A stretch of 64,000 nucleotides of DNA from Bacteroidales bacterium UBA4070 (lineage in GTDB: Bacteria > Bacteroidota > Bacteroidia > Bacteroidales > VadinHA17). The notes below the pieces were generated by a model that ran no database searches, was not told the DNA's origin, and was given only the letters and a program-made list of their open reading frames with translations. Within the stretch, counting starts at the first letter, position 1. Each line of letters starts with the position of its first letter. The stretch spans positions 89,520 through 153,519 of the forward strand of contig DFYY01000025.1 in NCBI GenBank assembly GCA_002383485.1, given 5' to 3'. Shown here piece by piece: positions 1-8,574 of the stretch. The position numbers were made by a program, and so were the translations under genes.

Positions 1-298
1 CCCTCACATCAGGGTGATCTGCAGGATAATTCCTGCCACCGCAGACCTGCCGCCGGTACGGGTGCTGATAACTGTTCCAAAACGTCACTTCAAAAGAGCC
101 GTTGACCGCAACCTTATGCGCAGACGCATCCGGGAAGCATGGAGAAAAAACAGGGATCCTCTGTTGACTGCCCTGGGGGAAAAGGATATGCATGCTGACC
201 TTGTTCTGATCTGGACTGATACGGAAATCAAAACGTATGATATTGCGGAAAAAGCAATAAAAGGAGTCATTGCAAAAGTGTCAGGGCTTAAATATTAA
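1..298 (+). CDS. rnpA: Ribonuclease P protein component, 5' end outside the window
   Basis: Protein subunit of RNase P, which helps the catalytic RNA remove 5' leaders from pre-tRNAs. The reading frame is open from base 2 to the stop at 298, so the gene is cut by the window edge. About 98 C-terminal residues remain of a family usually 110-140 long. The family signature is clear: PVRVLITVPKRHFKRAVDRN followed by LMRRRIREAWR, the basic helix that contacts RNA. A GTG at 14 could be read as a start but falls inside the conserved fold, so it is not used. The next gene starts 19 bases downstream on the same strand, so the two are probably co-transcribed. Confidence 0.9.
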   Translation, partial: PHIRVICRIIPATADLPPVRVLITVPKRHFKRAVDRNLMRRRIREAWRKNRDPLLTALGEKDMHADLVLIWTDTEIKTYDIAEKAIKGVIAKVSGLKY

Positions 299-317
299 CT
301 TTGTGAAAATTTGCCAT

Positions 318-1991
318 ATGAAAAACAACTATAAAAAAAGACTGCTTGTGATCCCTGCAGCAGCCCTGTTGGCCCTCGTGACCCTCGGTTTCCTGGCGGG
401 CAGACAGGATGACAAGGATTTCAGGCTGACAAAGAATATTGACATATATATATCACTCTTCAGGGAACTCAACGCATTTTATGTGGATGAAATCGACCCT
501 GAAAAACTTGTACACACAAGCATCAACAGCATGCTTTCAACCCTTGATCCTTATACCGTCTTCTATCCTGAGGAGGAGACCGGGGACCTCGACTTCATGA
601 CTACGGGCAAGTATGGCGGATTTGGATCACTGATCAGAAAATCAGGTGATTATATTGTTGTCACAAATGTATACAAGGGATTCCCTGCTGACAGGAGCGG
701 AATAAGACCAGGTGATCTGATGATAAGCATCGACGGCAAATCGCTCCGCGGCGTCTCCTCTGACAAAGCTTCTGACATGCTAAAGGGTGAACCGGGCACT
801 GAAGTTGAACTGGTGATAAGGCGCAACGGCGAAGAGCTGACCAAAATACTGAAACGGGAGAGAATTGCTATTTCAGCAGTCCCATACTACGGAATGGTGG
901 ATGAAAACACGGGATACATCAGGTTTACCAACTTCACACAGAATTGCATTGCGGAGGTAAGGGAGGCGCTGATTGACCTGAAAGACAAGCAGGGAGCCCA
1001 GGACCTGATACTCGATCTGAGAAGCAATCCGGGAGGCCTTGTAAATGAAGCTGTTGAAATAGTCAACCTGTTCGTGAAACCCGGCCAGGAAGTAGTCAGC
1101 ACAAGAGGCAGGGCTAAACAGTATGATGCCAGCTTCCGCACAACAAAGACACCGGTGGCACCGGATATGCCACTTGTAGTACTGATCAACAGAGCCTCAG
1201 CGTCAGCATCGGAGATAGTGGCCGGAGCAATCCAGGACCTTGACCGCGGTATAATTATCGGAGAAAGATCCTATGGCAAGGGCCTTGTTCAGGTTGCCAG
1301 GCCACTGAGCTATAAAGCACAGGTCAAGATGACGACAGCCAAATACTATATCCCCAGTGGAAGATGCATCCAGGCAGTCGATTTCTCCCACCCAAATGAG
1401 GACGGAAGCGTGGGGCAGATACCTGATTCGCTGATAAAGACCTTTAAAACAAGAAACGGCCGCCCTGTAAAGGATGGCGGCGGAATTATCCCTGATATCA
1501 CCGTGCCGTCTGACATGCTCCAAAGATTTGCAAGCGAGCTCTATGTCCAGAATATGGTCTTCGACTTTGCCACCGCCTATTACTGGTCTCAGCCCCACCC
1601 TGAAACGCTTGACAGCCTTGATATTACTGAAGATGATATAGAACAGTTCAAGACCTTCCTTGCCGAAAGAAAATTCACCTACAAAACCGGATCCGAAAGC
1701 CTCCTCGACGAACTGGTATCCGTTGCAGGAGAAGAGGGACTGTACGAGGAAAACCGTGAGACAATTGAAAAACTTAAATCCGGCATGGGTCACAGCCTCG
1801 AAAGGGATTTGAATCTGTACAGGACAGAAGTTGAGGAACTTCTGGAATCTGAACTAGCCGGAAGATATTTCTATGACTGGGGAATGGTCAGGTATTCGGT
1901 GAGCCGTGACACCCAGATAAGAGAGGCTATAAACATTGCCGGCGACAGGACGAGGTATGCCTCGCTGCTGCAGACGCCGGAAGGTATCTGA
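318..1991 (+). CDS. S41 family C-terminal processing peptidase with PDZ domain
   Basis: A 557-residue carboxy-terminal processing protease, expected in the periplasm. The ATG at 318 is chosen because it starts a lysine-rich segment followed by a hydrophobic stretch (about residues 8-25), a signal anchor. The frame is open further upstream into rnpA, but that would add 16 residues without signal character. A PDZ domain covers roughly residues 95-180 (GGFGSLIRKSGDYIVV and following). The S41 core carries the Ser/Lys dyad: Ser about 296 in NRASASASEI and Lys about 321 in ERSYGKGLVQ, 25 residues apart as in other CTP proteases. A C-terminal helical region of about 150 residues follows, as usual in Bacteroidota homologues. 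It converges on moaE. Confidence 0.92.
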   Translation: MKNNYKKRLLVIPAAALLALVTLGFLAGRQDDKDFRLTKNIDIYISLFRELNAFYVDEIDPEKLVHTSINSMLSTLDPYTVFYPEEETGDLDFMTTGKYGGFGSLIRKSGDYIVVTNVYKGFPADRSGIRPGDLMISIDGKSLRGVSSDKASDMLKGEPGTEVELVIRRNGEELTKILKRERIAISAVPYYGMVDENTGYIRFTNFTQNCIAEVREALIDLKDKQGAQDLILDLRSNPGGLVNEAVEIVNLFVKPGQEVVSTRGRAKQYDASFRTTKTPVAPDMPLVVLINRASASASEIVAGAIQDLDRGIIIGERSYGKGLVQVARPLSYKAQVKMTTAKYYIPSGRCIQAVDFSHPNEDGSVGQIPDSLIKTFKTRNGRPVKDGGGIIPDITVPSDMLQRFASELYVQNMVFDFATAYYWSQPHPETLDSLDITEDDIEQFKTFLAERKFTYKTGSESLLDELVSVAGEEGLYEENRETIEKLKSGMGHSLERDLNLYRTEVEELLESELAGRYFYDWGMVRYSVSRDTQIREAINIAGDRTRYASLLQTPEGI

Positions 1992-2009
1992 TACTACCTT
2001 TAAACAGGA

Positions 2010-2411
2010 TCAGTAGAGCTCTTTTTTCCAGACGGGCAGCTTTTCCTTAACCATTTCCAGGGTGTGGCGGCAGGCCCGGGTGGCATGGTCCCTGTGTCCC
2101 GCCGATACCATTATGAACAGTGATGTTTCGCCTGCCCTGACCACCCCCAGCGAGTGAACAATGATTACTGATCTGACGTCAGTAAAGGCGCTTCTGACCG
2201 TATTGGCAATCCCGTCTGCCTCTCTGACAGCCATCTCTTCATAGGCTGAGTATTCTATCGCTTTCACCCGTTTATCTTCAACCTCATCGTCACGAACCCT
2301 GCCTATGAATATTGAGACCGCTCCGGTGCCGGTATCATCATCTCCCAGTGTCATCAGTTCGGAAATAAGAAGAGGTGTTATCGGCCCCCCGACCAGATAC
2401 CTGTTTTTCAT
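2010..2411 (-). CDS. moaE: Molybdopterin synthase catalytic subunit MoaE
   Basis: Large subunit of molybdopterin synthase, which transfers sulfur from the MoaD thiocarboxylate to precursor Z (cPMP). Family motifs are present: GAVSIFIGRVRDD near the N-terminus, YSAYEEMA, and the C-terminal PVWKKE that contains the catalytic lysine. The ATG at 2411 gives 133 residues. A TTG at 2432 would overlap the moaD stop and give 140 residues; Shine-Dalgarno signals are weak guides in this phylum, so the start is not certain. It lies directly after moaD in the queD-polA-moaD-moaE run. No other molybdenum cofactor genes are in the window. Confidence 0.9.
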   Translation of the reverse strand: MKNRYLVGGPITPLLISELMTLGDDDTGTGAVSIFIGRVRDDEVEDKRVKAIEYSAYEEMAVREADGIANTVRSAFTDVRSVIIVHSLGVVRAGETSLFIMVSAGHRDHATRACRHTLEMVKEKLPVWKKELY

Positions 2412-2428
2412 TGTCAGAGTTTTATGTA

Positions 2429-2665
2429 TCAACCTCCCTGAAAAGGAGGCAATATTGCAATTATATCGTTTGTAGTGAGCTGTGCTTCACCTTTAAGCAT
2501 TGTTTTATTAAGCGCCATCCTGAAGGGTATTGCTGCCAGGGCAGGGTATTTGTCCGTCAGCTGACGGCGAAGCGACCGGGTATCATCCGCCGTAAGCAGC
2601 TCTTCCGTAGCTCCGGCTGCTTCTGCTGCCGCAGCAAAATAAAGCACTTTCACCTTCGCCACCAT
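2429..2665 (-). CDS. moaD: Molybdopterin synthase sulfur-carrier subunit MoaD
   Basis: A 78-residue ubiquitin-fold sulfur carrier. It begins with the beta strand VAKVKVLYFAAAAEAAG and ends in the diagnostic PPFQGG, whose terminal Gly-Gly is adenylated and thiocarboxylated. Length and C-terminus are those of an active MoaD. It starts 2 bases after the polA stop and is followed at once by moaE, so the three genes share a transcript. Confidence 0.92.
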   Translation of the reverse strand: MVAKVKVLYFAAAAEAAGATEELLTADDTRSLRRQLTDKYPALAAIPFRMALNKTMLKGEAQLTTNDIIAILPPFQGG

Positions 2666-2667
2666 TG

Positions 2668-5508
2668 TCAGTGAGCTTCAAGCCAGTTATATCCTGTTCC
2701 TGTATCGACTTCGAGCGATACGCTCAGCTGTGCGGCACCCTTCATCTCATCCCTGACCAGCGTGGCCAGTTTCCCGGCAAGATTCTCGTCAACCTCGAAG
2801 ATAAGTTCGTCATGCACCTGCAAGATCATCTTTGCCTCAGGCATCTCCCGCTCCAGGCGTGATGCGATTCTCACCATTGCTATCTTGATTATGTCAGCGG
2901 CGCTGCCCTGCAACGGTGCATTGATTGCGTTGCGCTCAGCATTGCCCCTGACCACCTGGTTCCTGGAATGGATATCAGGAAGATAGCGCCTGCGCCCGAA
3001 TATGGTGGTGACATACCCCTGCTCCCTTGCCCTGCGGATACTTTCATCCATATATGCCTTTACTCCGGGATAAGAACTGAAATAGCCGTCAATCAGCTCT
3101 TTAGCTTCCTTACGTCCGATAGTCAGACGTTCCGAGAGACCAAAGGCCGATATGCCGTAAATGATCCCGAAATTGGCTGTTTTGGCCCTTGAGCGCATCT
3201 CACGTGTCACCTCTTCAAGAGGTACTCCGAAGATTTTTGCGGCAGTGGCCGAGTGAATATCCTGACCCGAAGTGAAGTCTGAGATCATGGCGCTGTCTCC
3301 GCTGAGATGAGCCATTAACCTCAGCTCAATCTGGGAGTAGTCGGCACTCAGAAAAATCTTCCCCGGTGCAGGGATGAAAGCCTTGCGTATCTCTCGTCCC
3401 TCAGCATCCCGTACAGGTATGTTCTGAAGGTTCGGGTTGGTGGAACTGAGTCTGCCGGTGGAGGCAACGGCTTGATTATATGTAGTATGTATCCTTCGGG
3501 TAACCGGATCAATCAGCTCGGGAAGAGCCTCTACATATGTTGAAAGCAGTTTCTTCAAACCTCTGTATTCCAAAACCTTTCCTATGATGGGGTGCCTGTC
3601 CGTCAGCCGTTGCAGAACCTCCTCGTCAGTGCGGTACTGCTTTGTCTTCGTGAGCCGTGCATTATCGTCGAGCCGCAGCCTGAGGAAAAGTATCTCTCCC
3701 AGCTGTTTGGGTGAGGAGATGTTGAACTCCTGGCCGGCAAAAGTGTAGATCTCCTGCTCAAGTTTTATTATGGTCTCACGCAGGGTGACCGCGTAGTTTT
3801 TTAGCACACTCTCATCCAGCAGCACGCCTTCACGCTCCATGGCTGCAAGTACTCGTATGAGCGGCATCTCAATATTATCCGCGAGGCTGTCAAGTCCCTC
3901 CTTCCGGAGCCTCGGCTCGAAGAGCTTCATCAGCTGCCATGTGACGTCAGCATCCTCCACTGCATACTCCTTAACCCTCTCCCTCTCAACATCCCTCATT
4001 GTTCTTTGCCTGGGTCCGCGTTCACCAATCAGCTCCTCGATGTGGACAGGCTCATAGCCAAGGTATTGCGAAGCAAGGAGATCCATGTTGTGACGCATGT
4101 CAGGCTCAAGAAGATAGTGGGCAAGCATGGTGTCAAACAGCGGGCCCCTGACACTGATGCCGTAACCTGACAGCACCTGTATATCATACTTGAGATTCTG
4201 ACCGGTCTTCCTGATTTTTTCATTCTCAAAAACCGGCTTCAGGGGCTCCAGCAACTTCAGAGCCTCACTCCTTTCCCCGGGAAGCCAGAGCATGGTACCC
4301 TTGCCCTTCTCCCATGAAAAGGCAATCGAGACAAGCTCTGCGTTAAGCGGATCGAGCGAATTTGTCTCTGTGTCAAAACAGAAATCTGACAGGGTCGAGA
4401 GCGCAGTGGCCAGCTCCCCGGATTCCTTTTCAGTCTCTATCAGCGTATAGTGATGGGGTGCGGAACTGATATCTGCCTTCCCTGATCCCTCTTTCAATGC
4501 CGTTTCTCCGAACAATGTCCCCTGTGTCTCGCCAGCGGGGCCGCCGGAAGAAGTTTTAGCGCTCTTTTCAGACTCTCCGGCAACGGGTTTGTCAGTTTCG
4601 TCCTGCGAAAATTCATCCTGTTTGCCTGTGACCGGAAGGCGCTGTGCCATGGTCCGGAACTCAAGTTCCTCGTATATTTTCCTGAGTGCATCAGTATCTG
4701 CGGAGTGGCGGTGCAGATCGGCATGCCTGAACTCAACCGGCACATTCTGCTCTATTGTGGCAAGACGCTTGGAGAGCAGTATCTGTTCCCTGTTCTGTTC
4801 TATAATCTCTCTCTGACGGCCCTGGATGGCAGATGTGTTACCGAGCAGACTCTCTATGCTTCCATGCTCCCCGATGAGCCTACAGGCGGTTTTCGGGCCA
4901 ATTCCCGGTGCCCCGGGAATGTTGTCGGAAGTATCGCCCATAAGACCGAGAAGATCCGTAATATTTTCCGGGGAGACACCATACTCCCTGACTATCTCTT
5001 CCCTGCCCCATATCTCTGCCTCTCCGCCGGAACGTCCCGGACGGTACATCACCACCCTGTCCGTTACCAGCTGGGCAAAATCCTTGTCAGGTGTCATCAT
5101 ATAGGCTGCATAACCCTCTTTAGCCGCCTTGCGGGCCAGGGTGCCGATGACATCGTCAGCCTCGAAGCCGGGCACCTCTATGACCGGTATCCGGTAGGCC
5201 TCCAGTATCTTCTTGATCCATGGAACCGCGATCTTAATGTCTTCTGGGGTAGCGTCACGATTTGCCTTGTACTGCGGGTAGATCTCATTCCTGAAGGTGG
5301 GGCCCGGCGGGTCAAAGACAACTGCTATATGTGACGGATTTTGCTTTGCCAGCAGATCCTCCAGGGTGAGCAGGAACCCGAAGATTGCCGAGGTGTTCAT
5401 CCCCCTGGTGGTCACGCGGGGATTGCGTATGAATGCATAATACGACCTGAATATCAATGCATAAGCATCAAGCAGGAAGAGTCTTTTGTCATTGTCTGCA
5501 CCAGTCAC
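2668..5508 (-). CDS. polA: DNA polymerase I
   Basis: A 946-residue DNA polymerase I for repair and Okazaki-fragment processing. Three domains are visible. The N-terminal 5'-3' exonuclease (about 1-300) begins LFLLDAYALIFRSYYAF and contains the metal-binding PGFEADDVIG. A 3'-5' exonuclease with FDTETNSLD and later YAVEDADVTWQL appears intact, so it is probably proofreading-competent. The polymerase domain has SADYSQIELRLMAHLSGD near residue 720 and the C-terminal QVHDELIFEV near 897. A low-complexity linker (about 300-350) separates the first two domains. The start is GTG at 5508, overlapping the queD stop by 4 bases, which suggests translational coupling. Confidence 0.96.
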   Translation of the reverse strand: MTGADNDKRLFLLDAYALIFRSYYAFIRNPRVTTRGMNTSAIFGFLLTLEDLLAKQNPSHIAVVFDPPGPTFRNEIYPQYKANRDATPEDIKIAVPWIKKILEAYRIPVIEVPGFEADDVIGTLARKAAKEGYAAYMMTPDKDFAQLVTDRVVMYRPGRSGGEAEIWGREEIVREYGVSPENITDLLGLMGDTSDNIPGAPGIGPKTACRLIGEHGSIESLLGNTSAIQGRQREIIEQNREQILLSKRLATIEQNVPVEFRHADLHRHSADTDALRKIYEELEFRTMAQRLPVTGKQDEFSQDETDKPVAGESEKSAKTSSGGPAGETQGTLFGETALKEGSGKADISSAPHHYTLIETEKESGELATALSTLSDFCFDTETNSLDPLNAELVSIAFSWEKGKGTMLWLPGERSEALKLLEPLKPVFENEKIRKTGQNLKYDIQVLSGYGISVRGPLFDTMLAHYLLEPDMRHNMDLLASQYLGYEPVHIEELIGERGPRQRTMRDVERERVKEYAVEDADVTWQLMKLFEPRLRKEGLDSLADNIEMPLIRVLAAMEREGVLLDESVLKNYAVTLRETIIKLEQEIYTFAGQEFNISSPKQLGEILFLRLRLDDNARLTKTKQYRTDEEVLQRLTDRHPIIGKVLEYRGLKKLLSTYVEALPELIDPVTRRIHTTYNQAVASTGRLSSTNPNLQNIPVRDAEGREIRKAFIPAPGKIFLSADYSQIELRLMAHLSGDSAMISDFTSGQDIHSATAAKIFGVPLEEVTREMRSRAKTANFGIIYGISAFGLSERLTIGRKEAKELIDGYFSSYPGVKAYMDESIRRAREQGYVTTIFGRRRYLPDIHSRNQVVRGNAERNAINAPLQGSAADIIKIAMVRIASRLEREMPEAKMILQVHDELIFEVDENLAGKLATLVRDEMKGAAQLSVSLEVDTGTGYNWLEAH

Positions 5509-5954
5509 CTGTTATCGGATAAATGCCACTCGGCATAGGCGGTGGCGGTTTCATATAATTTTACGCTGTGCAGCCAGGTTCCGGCAGGAGTTTTACCTGA
5601 AAGGGTGGCAGCAATGTCAGCCACCAGATTCTCACAGGTAGGCTGGTAAGGTGACACAATTACGTTGCCGAAATGCTGCCGGTAGCTTTCCACAGTTGCC
5701 GCCGGAGCCTGGCCGGAAACCATCAGGGAATGGTCAAACCGGTCTACAACCGCCTCTCGTACAAGCTTTTTGAGATCACCGAAATCAAACACCATCCCGT
5801 TCCGGTTGTTGTCCGGGTCATTCACCGGCTCCCCGGCAAATGTTACATAAAGAATGTAAGAGTGCCCGTGCACGTTCCTGCATGGGCCGTCGTAATTCCA
5901 CAGTGCGTGGGCCATCTCAAAGCGAAATTCCTTTGTTACCCGTATTACGGCCAT
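5505..5954 (-). CDS. queD: 6-pyruvoyl-tetrahydropterin synthase / QueD family
   Basis: A 149-residue enzyme of the 6-carboxy-tetrahydropterin synthase family, which makes the queuosine precursor from dihydroneopterin triphosphate. Zinc-binding histidines are visible in FEMAHALWNYDGPCRNVHGHS (His in MAHA and both His of HGH); the Cys of GPCRN is in the position of the catalytic cysteine. PTCENLVADIA matches the family glutamate motif. It is the first gene of the run continuing into polA, moaD and moaE. A Bacteroidota -7 box lies 22 bases upstream. QueD is the likeliest identity; a related pterin activity cannot be excluded from sequence alone. Confidence 0.85.
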   Translation of the reverse strand: MAVIRVTKEFRFEMAHALWNYDGPCRNVHGHSYILYVTFAGEPVNDPDNNRNGMVFDFGDLKKLVREAVVDRFDHSLMVSGQAPAATVESYRQHFGNVIVSPYQPTCENLVADIAATLSGKTPAGTWLHSVKLYETATAYAEWHLSDNR

Positions 5955-5976
5955 TTGTGTATCTTATTGGTCTCCG

Positions 5977-5984
5977 CAAAAATA
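5977..5984 (-). promoter_or_regulatory. -7 promoter element for queD-polA-moaD-moaE
   Basis: Read on the minus strand the eight bases are TATTTTTG, an exact match to the Bacteroidota -7 consensus TAnnTTTG. They lie 22 bases upstream of the queD ATG. I see no good -33 TTTG at 19-21 bases. Confidence 0.5.
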
Positions 5985-6067
5985 AACTATTTAAAACGAT
6001 TTTTGTTTGAGGGGACATTCAGACATGATATTTACACGTTTAAAAGTCATACATATAAATTAAACCG

Positions 6068-6075
6068 TATCTTTG
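6068..6075 (+). promoter_or_regulatory. -7 promoter element for the acyl-CoA synthetase
   Basis: TATCTTTG matches the Bacteroidota -7 consensus TAnnTTTG and sits 21 bases before the ATG at 6097, predicting a short leader of about 15 bases. Together with the minus-strand box at 5977-5984 it makes the 142-bp gap a divergent promoter region. Confidence 0.6.
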
Positions 6076-6096
6076 CATCCAATACATTAATAACCA

Positions 6097-7737
6097 ATGG
6101 ATAATAACGAGTTGTTGACAATCCCGTTCCTTGCAGGGAAGAGTTTCAGAAAGCACGGAGAAAACAAGGCAATGGGTTTCGTGGGGGAGGAAGTAATTAC
6201 CTACAACCAACTGGAAGTCAGAATCCGTTCAGTGATGAGGCTTCTTGAAGACTATTCGGTAAAACCCGGTGACAGGGTTGCCATACTAAGTACCAGCATG
6301 CCCAACTGGGGTGCCACCTACTTTGCGATAACATTCATGGGTGCGGTAGCCGTACCTGTGCTGCCCGATTTTACACAGGGTGAGATAGCCAATGTCCTGG
6401 ACCACTCAGGAGCGAAGATTTTGCTTGTATCCGGTAACCTGACCCACAAAGTAGCAGATTACAGATCCGGATTCCTTGAGACTGTCATCTCAATAGAAGA
6501 CTTCAGGATCACATCCGGCTCCAACGGAAAAAGCTTCCAGGAGGGTGTTATGCCGGTGAAAAAATACACTGTGGCCGAGGATGATCTTGCAGTATTGATT
6601 TACACCTCCGGCACAACAGGCAAGTCGAAGGGAGTGATGCTGACGCATAAAAACATTTCCTGGACGGCCAGGCAGGTAAGGACAATACAGTATGTTGTGG
6701 ACACTGATGTTTTCCTTTCCATTCTGCCGCTTTCACACACCTACGAGCAGACACTCGGACTGGTTCTTCCCATCTTCAACGGGGCGATGGTCTGGTATCT
6801 CCGGAAGGCGCCCACGCCTTCTGTACTCCTTCCTGCGCTTAAGGAGGTAAGACCGACAACGATGCTGACAGTGCCCCTGATCATGGAGAAGGTTTACTTT
6901 GGCAAAGTGGCTCCGACATTCCATAAGAACAAGATCATGGCCGCTCTTTACCGTACCCCTCTTTTCCGCAGGTTGCTCAACAGGGTGGCAGGCAAGAAGA
7001 TATACGAAGCTTTCGGAGGCCGTCTCAGGTTCTTCGGCATTGGCGGTGCAAAACTCAATCCCACGGTGGAGCGGTTCCTGCTTGATGCTAAATTTCCGTA
7101 CGCCATTGGCTACGGCCTGACGGAAACATCTCCGCTGTTGGCCGGAACAATAGTCGGCACCTGCAGGCTTGGCAGCACAGGCCCCTCAATGCAGGGAGTC
7201 ACCCTGAAGGTTCACAATCCCGATCCTGTTACCGGTGAGGGAGAAGTATGGGCAAGGGGAGAAAATGTCATGAAGGGTTATTATAAGGAGCCTGCACTTA
7301 CCGCCGAGGTGATTACACCTGACGGCTGGTTCAGAACCGGTGACCTGGGTGTTATTGACAAGGATAACTTCCTGAGCCTCAAGGGCAGGCTGAAGAACAT
7401 GATTGTCGGCTCAAGCGGGGAAAACATCTATCCTGAAGAGATAGAGTCAGTCATCAATGATTTCAGCCATGTGATAGAATCACTGGTGGTTCAGAAAAAG
7501 GGCAAGCTTGTTGCCATGGTTCATGTGAATCTTGAAGAGCTTCAGGCCAAATATGTCCAGATGAAGAAGGACTTCTCCGAACAGGCCGAACAGATAATCA
7601 ACGAGTACCTTGAAGAGCTCCAGAGATATGTCAATTCAAAGGTAAACAGGTACAGCCAGCTTCAGATGGTAATATACCAGCCGGAACCGTTCCAGAAGAC
7701 AGCCACACTGAAGATCAAGAGGTTTCTTTACTACTGA
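6097..7737 (+). CDS. AMP-dependent long-chain acyl-CoA synthetase
   Basis: A 546-residue adenylate-forming enzyme that activates a carboxylic acid, probably a long-chain fatty acid, to its CoA thioester. The P-loop-like AMP motif YTSGTTGKSKGVMLTH is near residue 170, the YGLTETSPLL motif near 345, and GWFRTGDLGVID with LKGRLKNMIV follows in the C-terminal half. The C-terminus keeps the conserved catalytic lysine (TLKIKRFLYY). It is a stand-alone gene with its own promoter, divergent from queD. Substrate length cannot be read from the sequence; FadD/FAA-type annotation is the best fit. Confidence 0.9.
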   Translation: MDNNELLTIPFLAGKSFRKHGENKAMGFVGEEVITYNQLEVRIRSVMRLLEDYSVKPGDRVAILSTSMPNWGATYFAITFMGAVAVPVLPDFTQGEIANVLDHSGAKILLVSGNLTHKVADYRSGFLETVISIEDFRITSGSNGKSFQEGVMPVKKYTVAEDDLAVLIYTSGTTGKSKGVMLTHKNISWTARQVRTIQYVVDTDVFLSILPLSHTYEQTLGLVLPIFNGAMVWYLRKAPTPSVLLPALKEVRPTTMLTVPLIMEKVYFGKVAPTFHKNKIMAALYRTPLFRRLLNRVAGKKIYEAFGGRLRFFGIGGAKLNPTVERFLLDAKFPYAIGYGLTETSPLLAGTIVGTCRLGSTGPSMQGVTLKVHNPDPVTGEGEVWARGENVMKGYYKEPALTAEVITPDGWFRTGDLGVIDKDNFLSLKGRLKNMIVGSSGENIYPEEIESVINDFSHVIESLVVQKKGKLVAMVHVNLEELQAKYVQMKKDFSEQAEQIINEYLEELQRYVNSKVNRYSQLQMVIYQPEPFQKTATLKIKRFLYY

Positions 7738-7836
7738 TTACTTTCCGCTGCCGCGGGTCTTCTGCCCCGGATACGATTCGATTCGCAATGAGTTGATTGC
7801 TGTTTTTTTGTTATTTTGCGGCCAAATTCCAAACAG

Positions 7837-8445
7837 ATGTCGAACCGGACCAAAGCTCTGCTTCTGATTTTCTCGATCCTGATAATTGATCAGGCTGTAA
7901 AGATAATCATCAAAACAAATATGGTAATCGGAGAGGAGATCCCCGTCTTCGGCAACTGGTTCAAGATCCACTTCCTCGAGAACAACGGCATGGCCTTCGG
8001 CATGGAATGGGGCGGAAAAACAGGAAAGGTAGCCCTGTCGGTCTTCAGGATGATAGCCATTGCAGGCATAGCCTGGTATCTTAACAGCATCATCAAAAAG
8101 AACGCACCATTGGGGCTGATACTATCTGTCAGCGCAATTATTGCCGGCGCTGCAGGCAATCTGATTGACAGCGCTTTTTACGGCATGATCTTCAGCGAAA
8201 GCTGGCATACCACTGCAGTGATGTTCCCCGAAGGAGGAGGCTACTCCTCATTTCTGCACGGAAGGGTAGTAGACATGCTGTATTTCCCGATTATTGACAG
8301 TCGCTGGCCCGACTGGTCGCCCATCAGGCCCGGACAGTCGTTTATCTTCTTCAGGCCGGTATTCAATCTTGCTGATACATCGATTACTACTGGGGTACTG
8401 GCAATACTTGTCTTCCAGAAGAAGTTCCTCGGAGAACACAGTTAG
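7837..8445 (+). CDS. lspA: Lipoprotein signal peptidase (signal peptidase II)
   Basis: An inner-membrane aspartyl protease that cleaves prolipoproteins after lipid attachment; several lipoprotein substrates are encoded in this window. With the ATG at 7837 the protein has 202 residues and about four membrane helices. The catalytic aspartates are recognisable as Asp111 in GNLIDS and Asp180 in FNLADTSI. FLENNGMAFG matches the conserved N-terminal substrate-site motif. A loop of about 40 residues between the last two helices makes it longer than the E. coli enzyme, as is usual in Bacteroidota. An upstream TTG at 7816 would add seven residues and is less likely. Confidence 0.93.
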   Translation: MSNRTKALLLIFSILIIDQAVKIIIKTNMVIGEEIPVFGNWFKIHFLENNGMAFGMEWGGKTGKVALSVFRMIAIAGIAWYLNSIIKKNAPLGLILSVSAIIAGAAGNLIDSAFYGMIFSESWHTTAVMFPEGGGYSSFLHGRVVDMLYFPIIDSRWPDWSPIRPGQSFIFFRPVFNLADTSITTGVLAILVFQKKFLGEHS

Positions 8446-8544
8446 CCTGACCAGCACAGGCAAAAATAAGTCATTCAAGGCTAAATATTGAGACAAACAG
8501 TGTGGTTCCTCCTGAACGTGAACAATTTGTTCCGCATTTTGTCT

Positions 8545-8552
8545 TATTTTTG
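8545..8552 (+). promoter_or_regulatory. -7 promoter element for the polyprenyl synthetase
   Basis: TATTTTTG fits TAnnTTTG and lies 22 bases before the ATG at 8575. A TTTG at 8526-8529 is upstream but closer than the usual 19-21-base spacing. Confidence 0.45.
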
Positions 8553-8574
8553 GTAACATTACCGCCGGACCGGG

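Noticed and set aside
1..1991. rnpA as evidence that dnaA/oriC lies just left of the window
   Set aside because: The rpmH-rnpA-dnaA arrangement is not general in Bacteroidota, and an S41 protease rather than yidC follows here.
3195..3210. CACGTG core inside polA as a parS site
   Set aside because: Only the core and little of the flanks match the consensus.
4705..5334. 209-codon plus-strand open frame opposite polA
   Set aside because: Shadow of the intact polA reading frame; no signal peptide, motif or upstream signal.
7811..7820. TATTTTGC before lspA as a -7 promoter box
   Set aside because: One T short of TAnnTTTG; no exact box found, so the promoter of lspA is left open.
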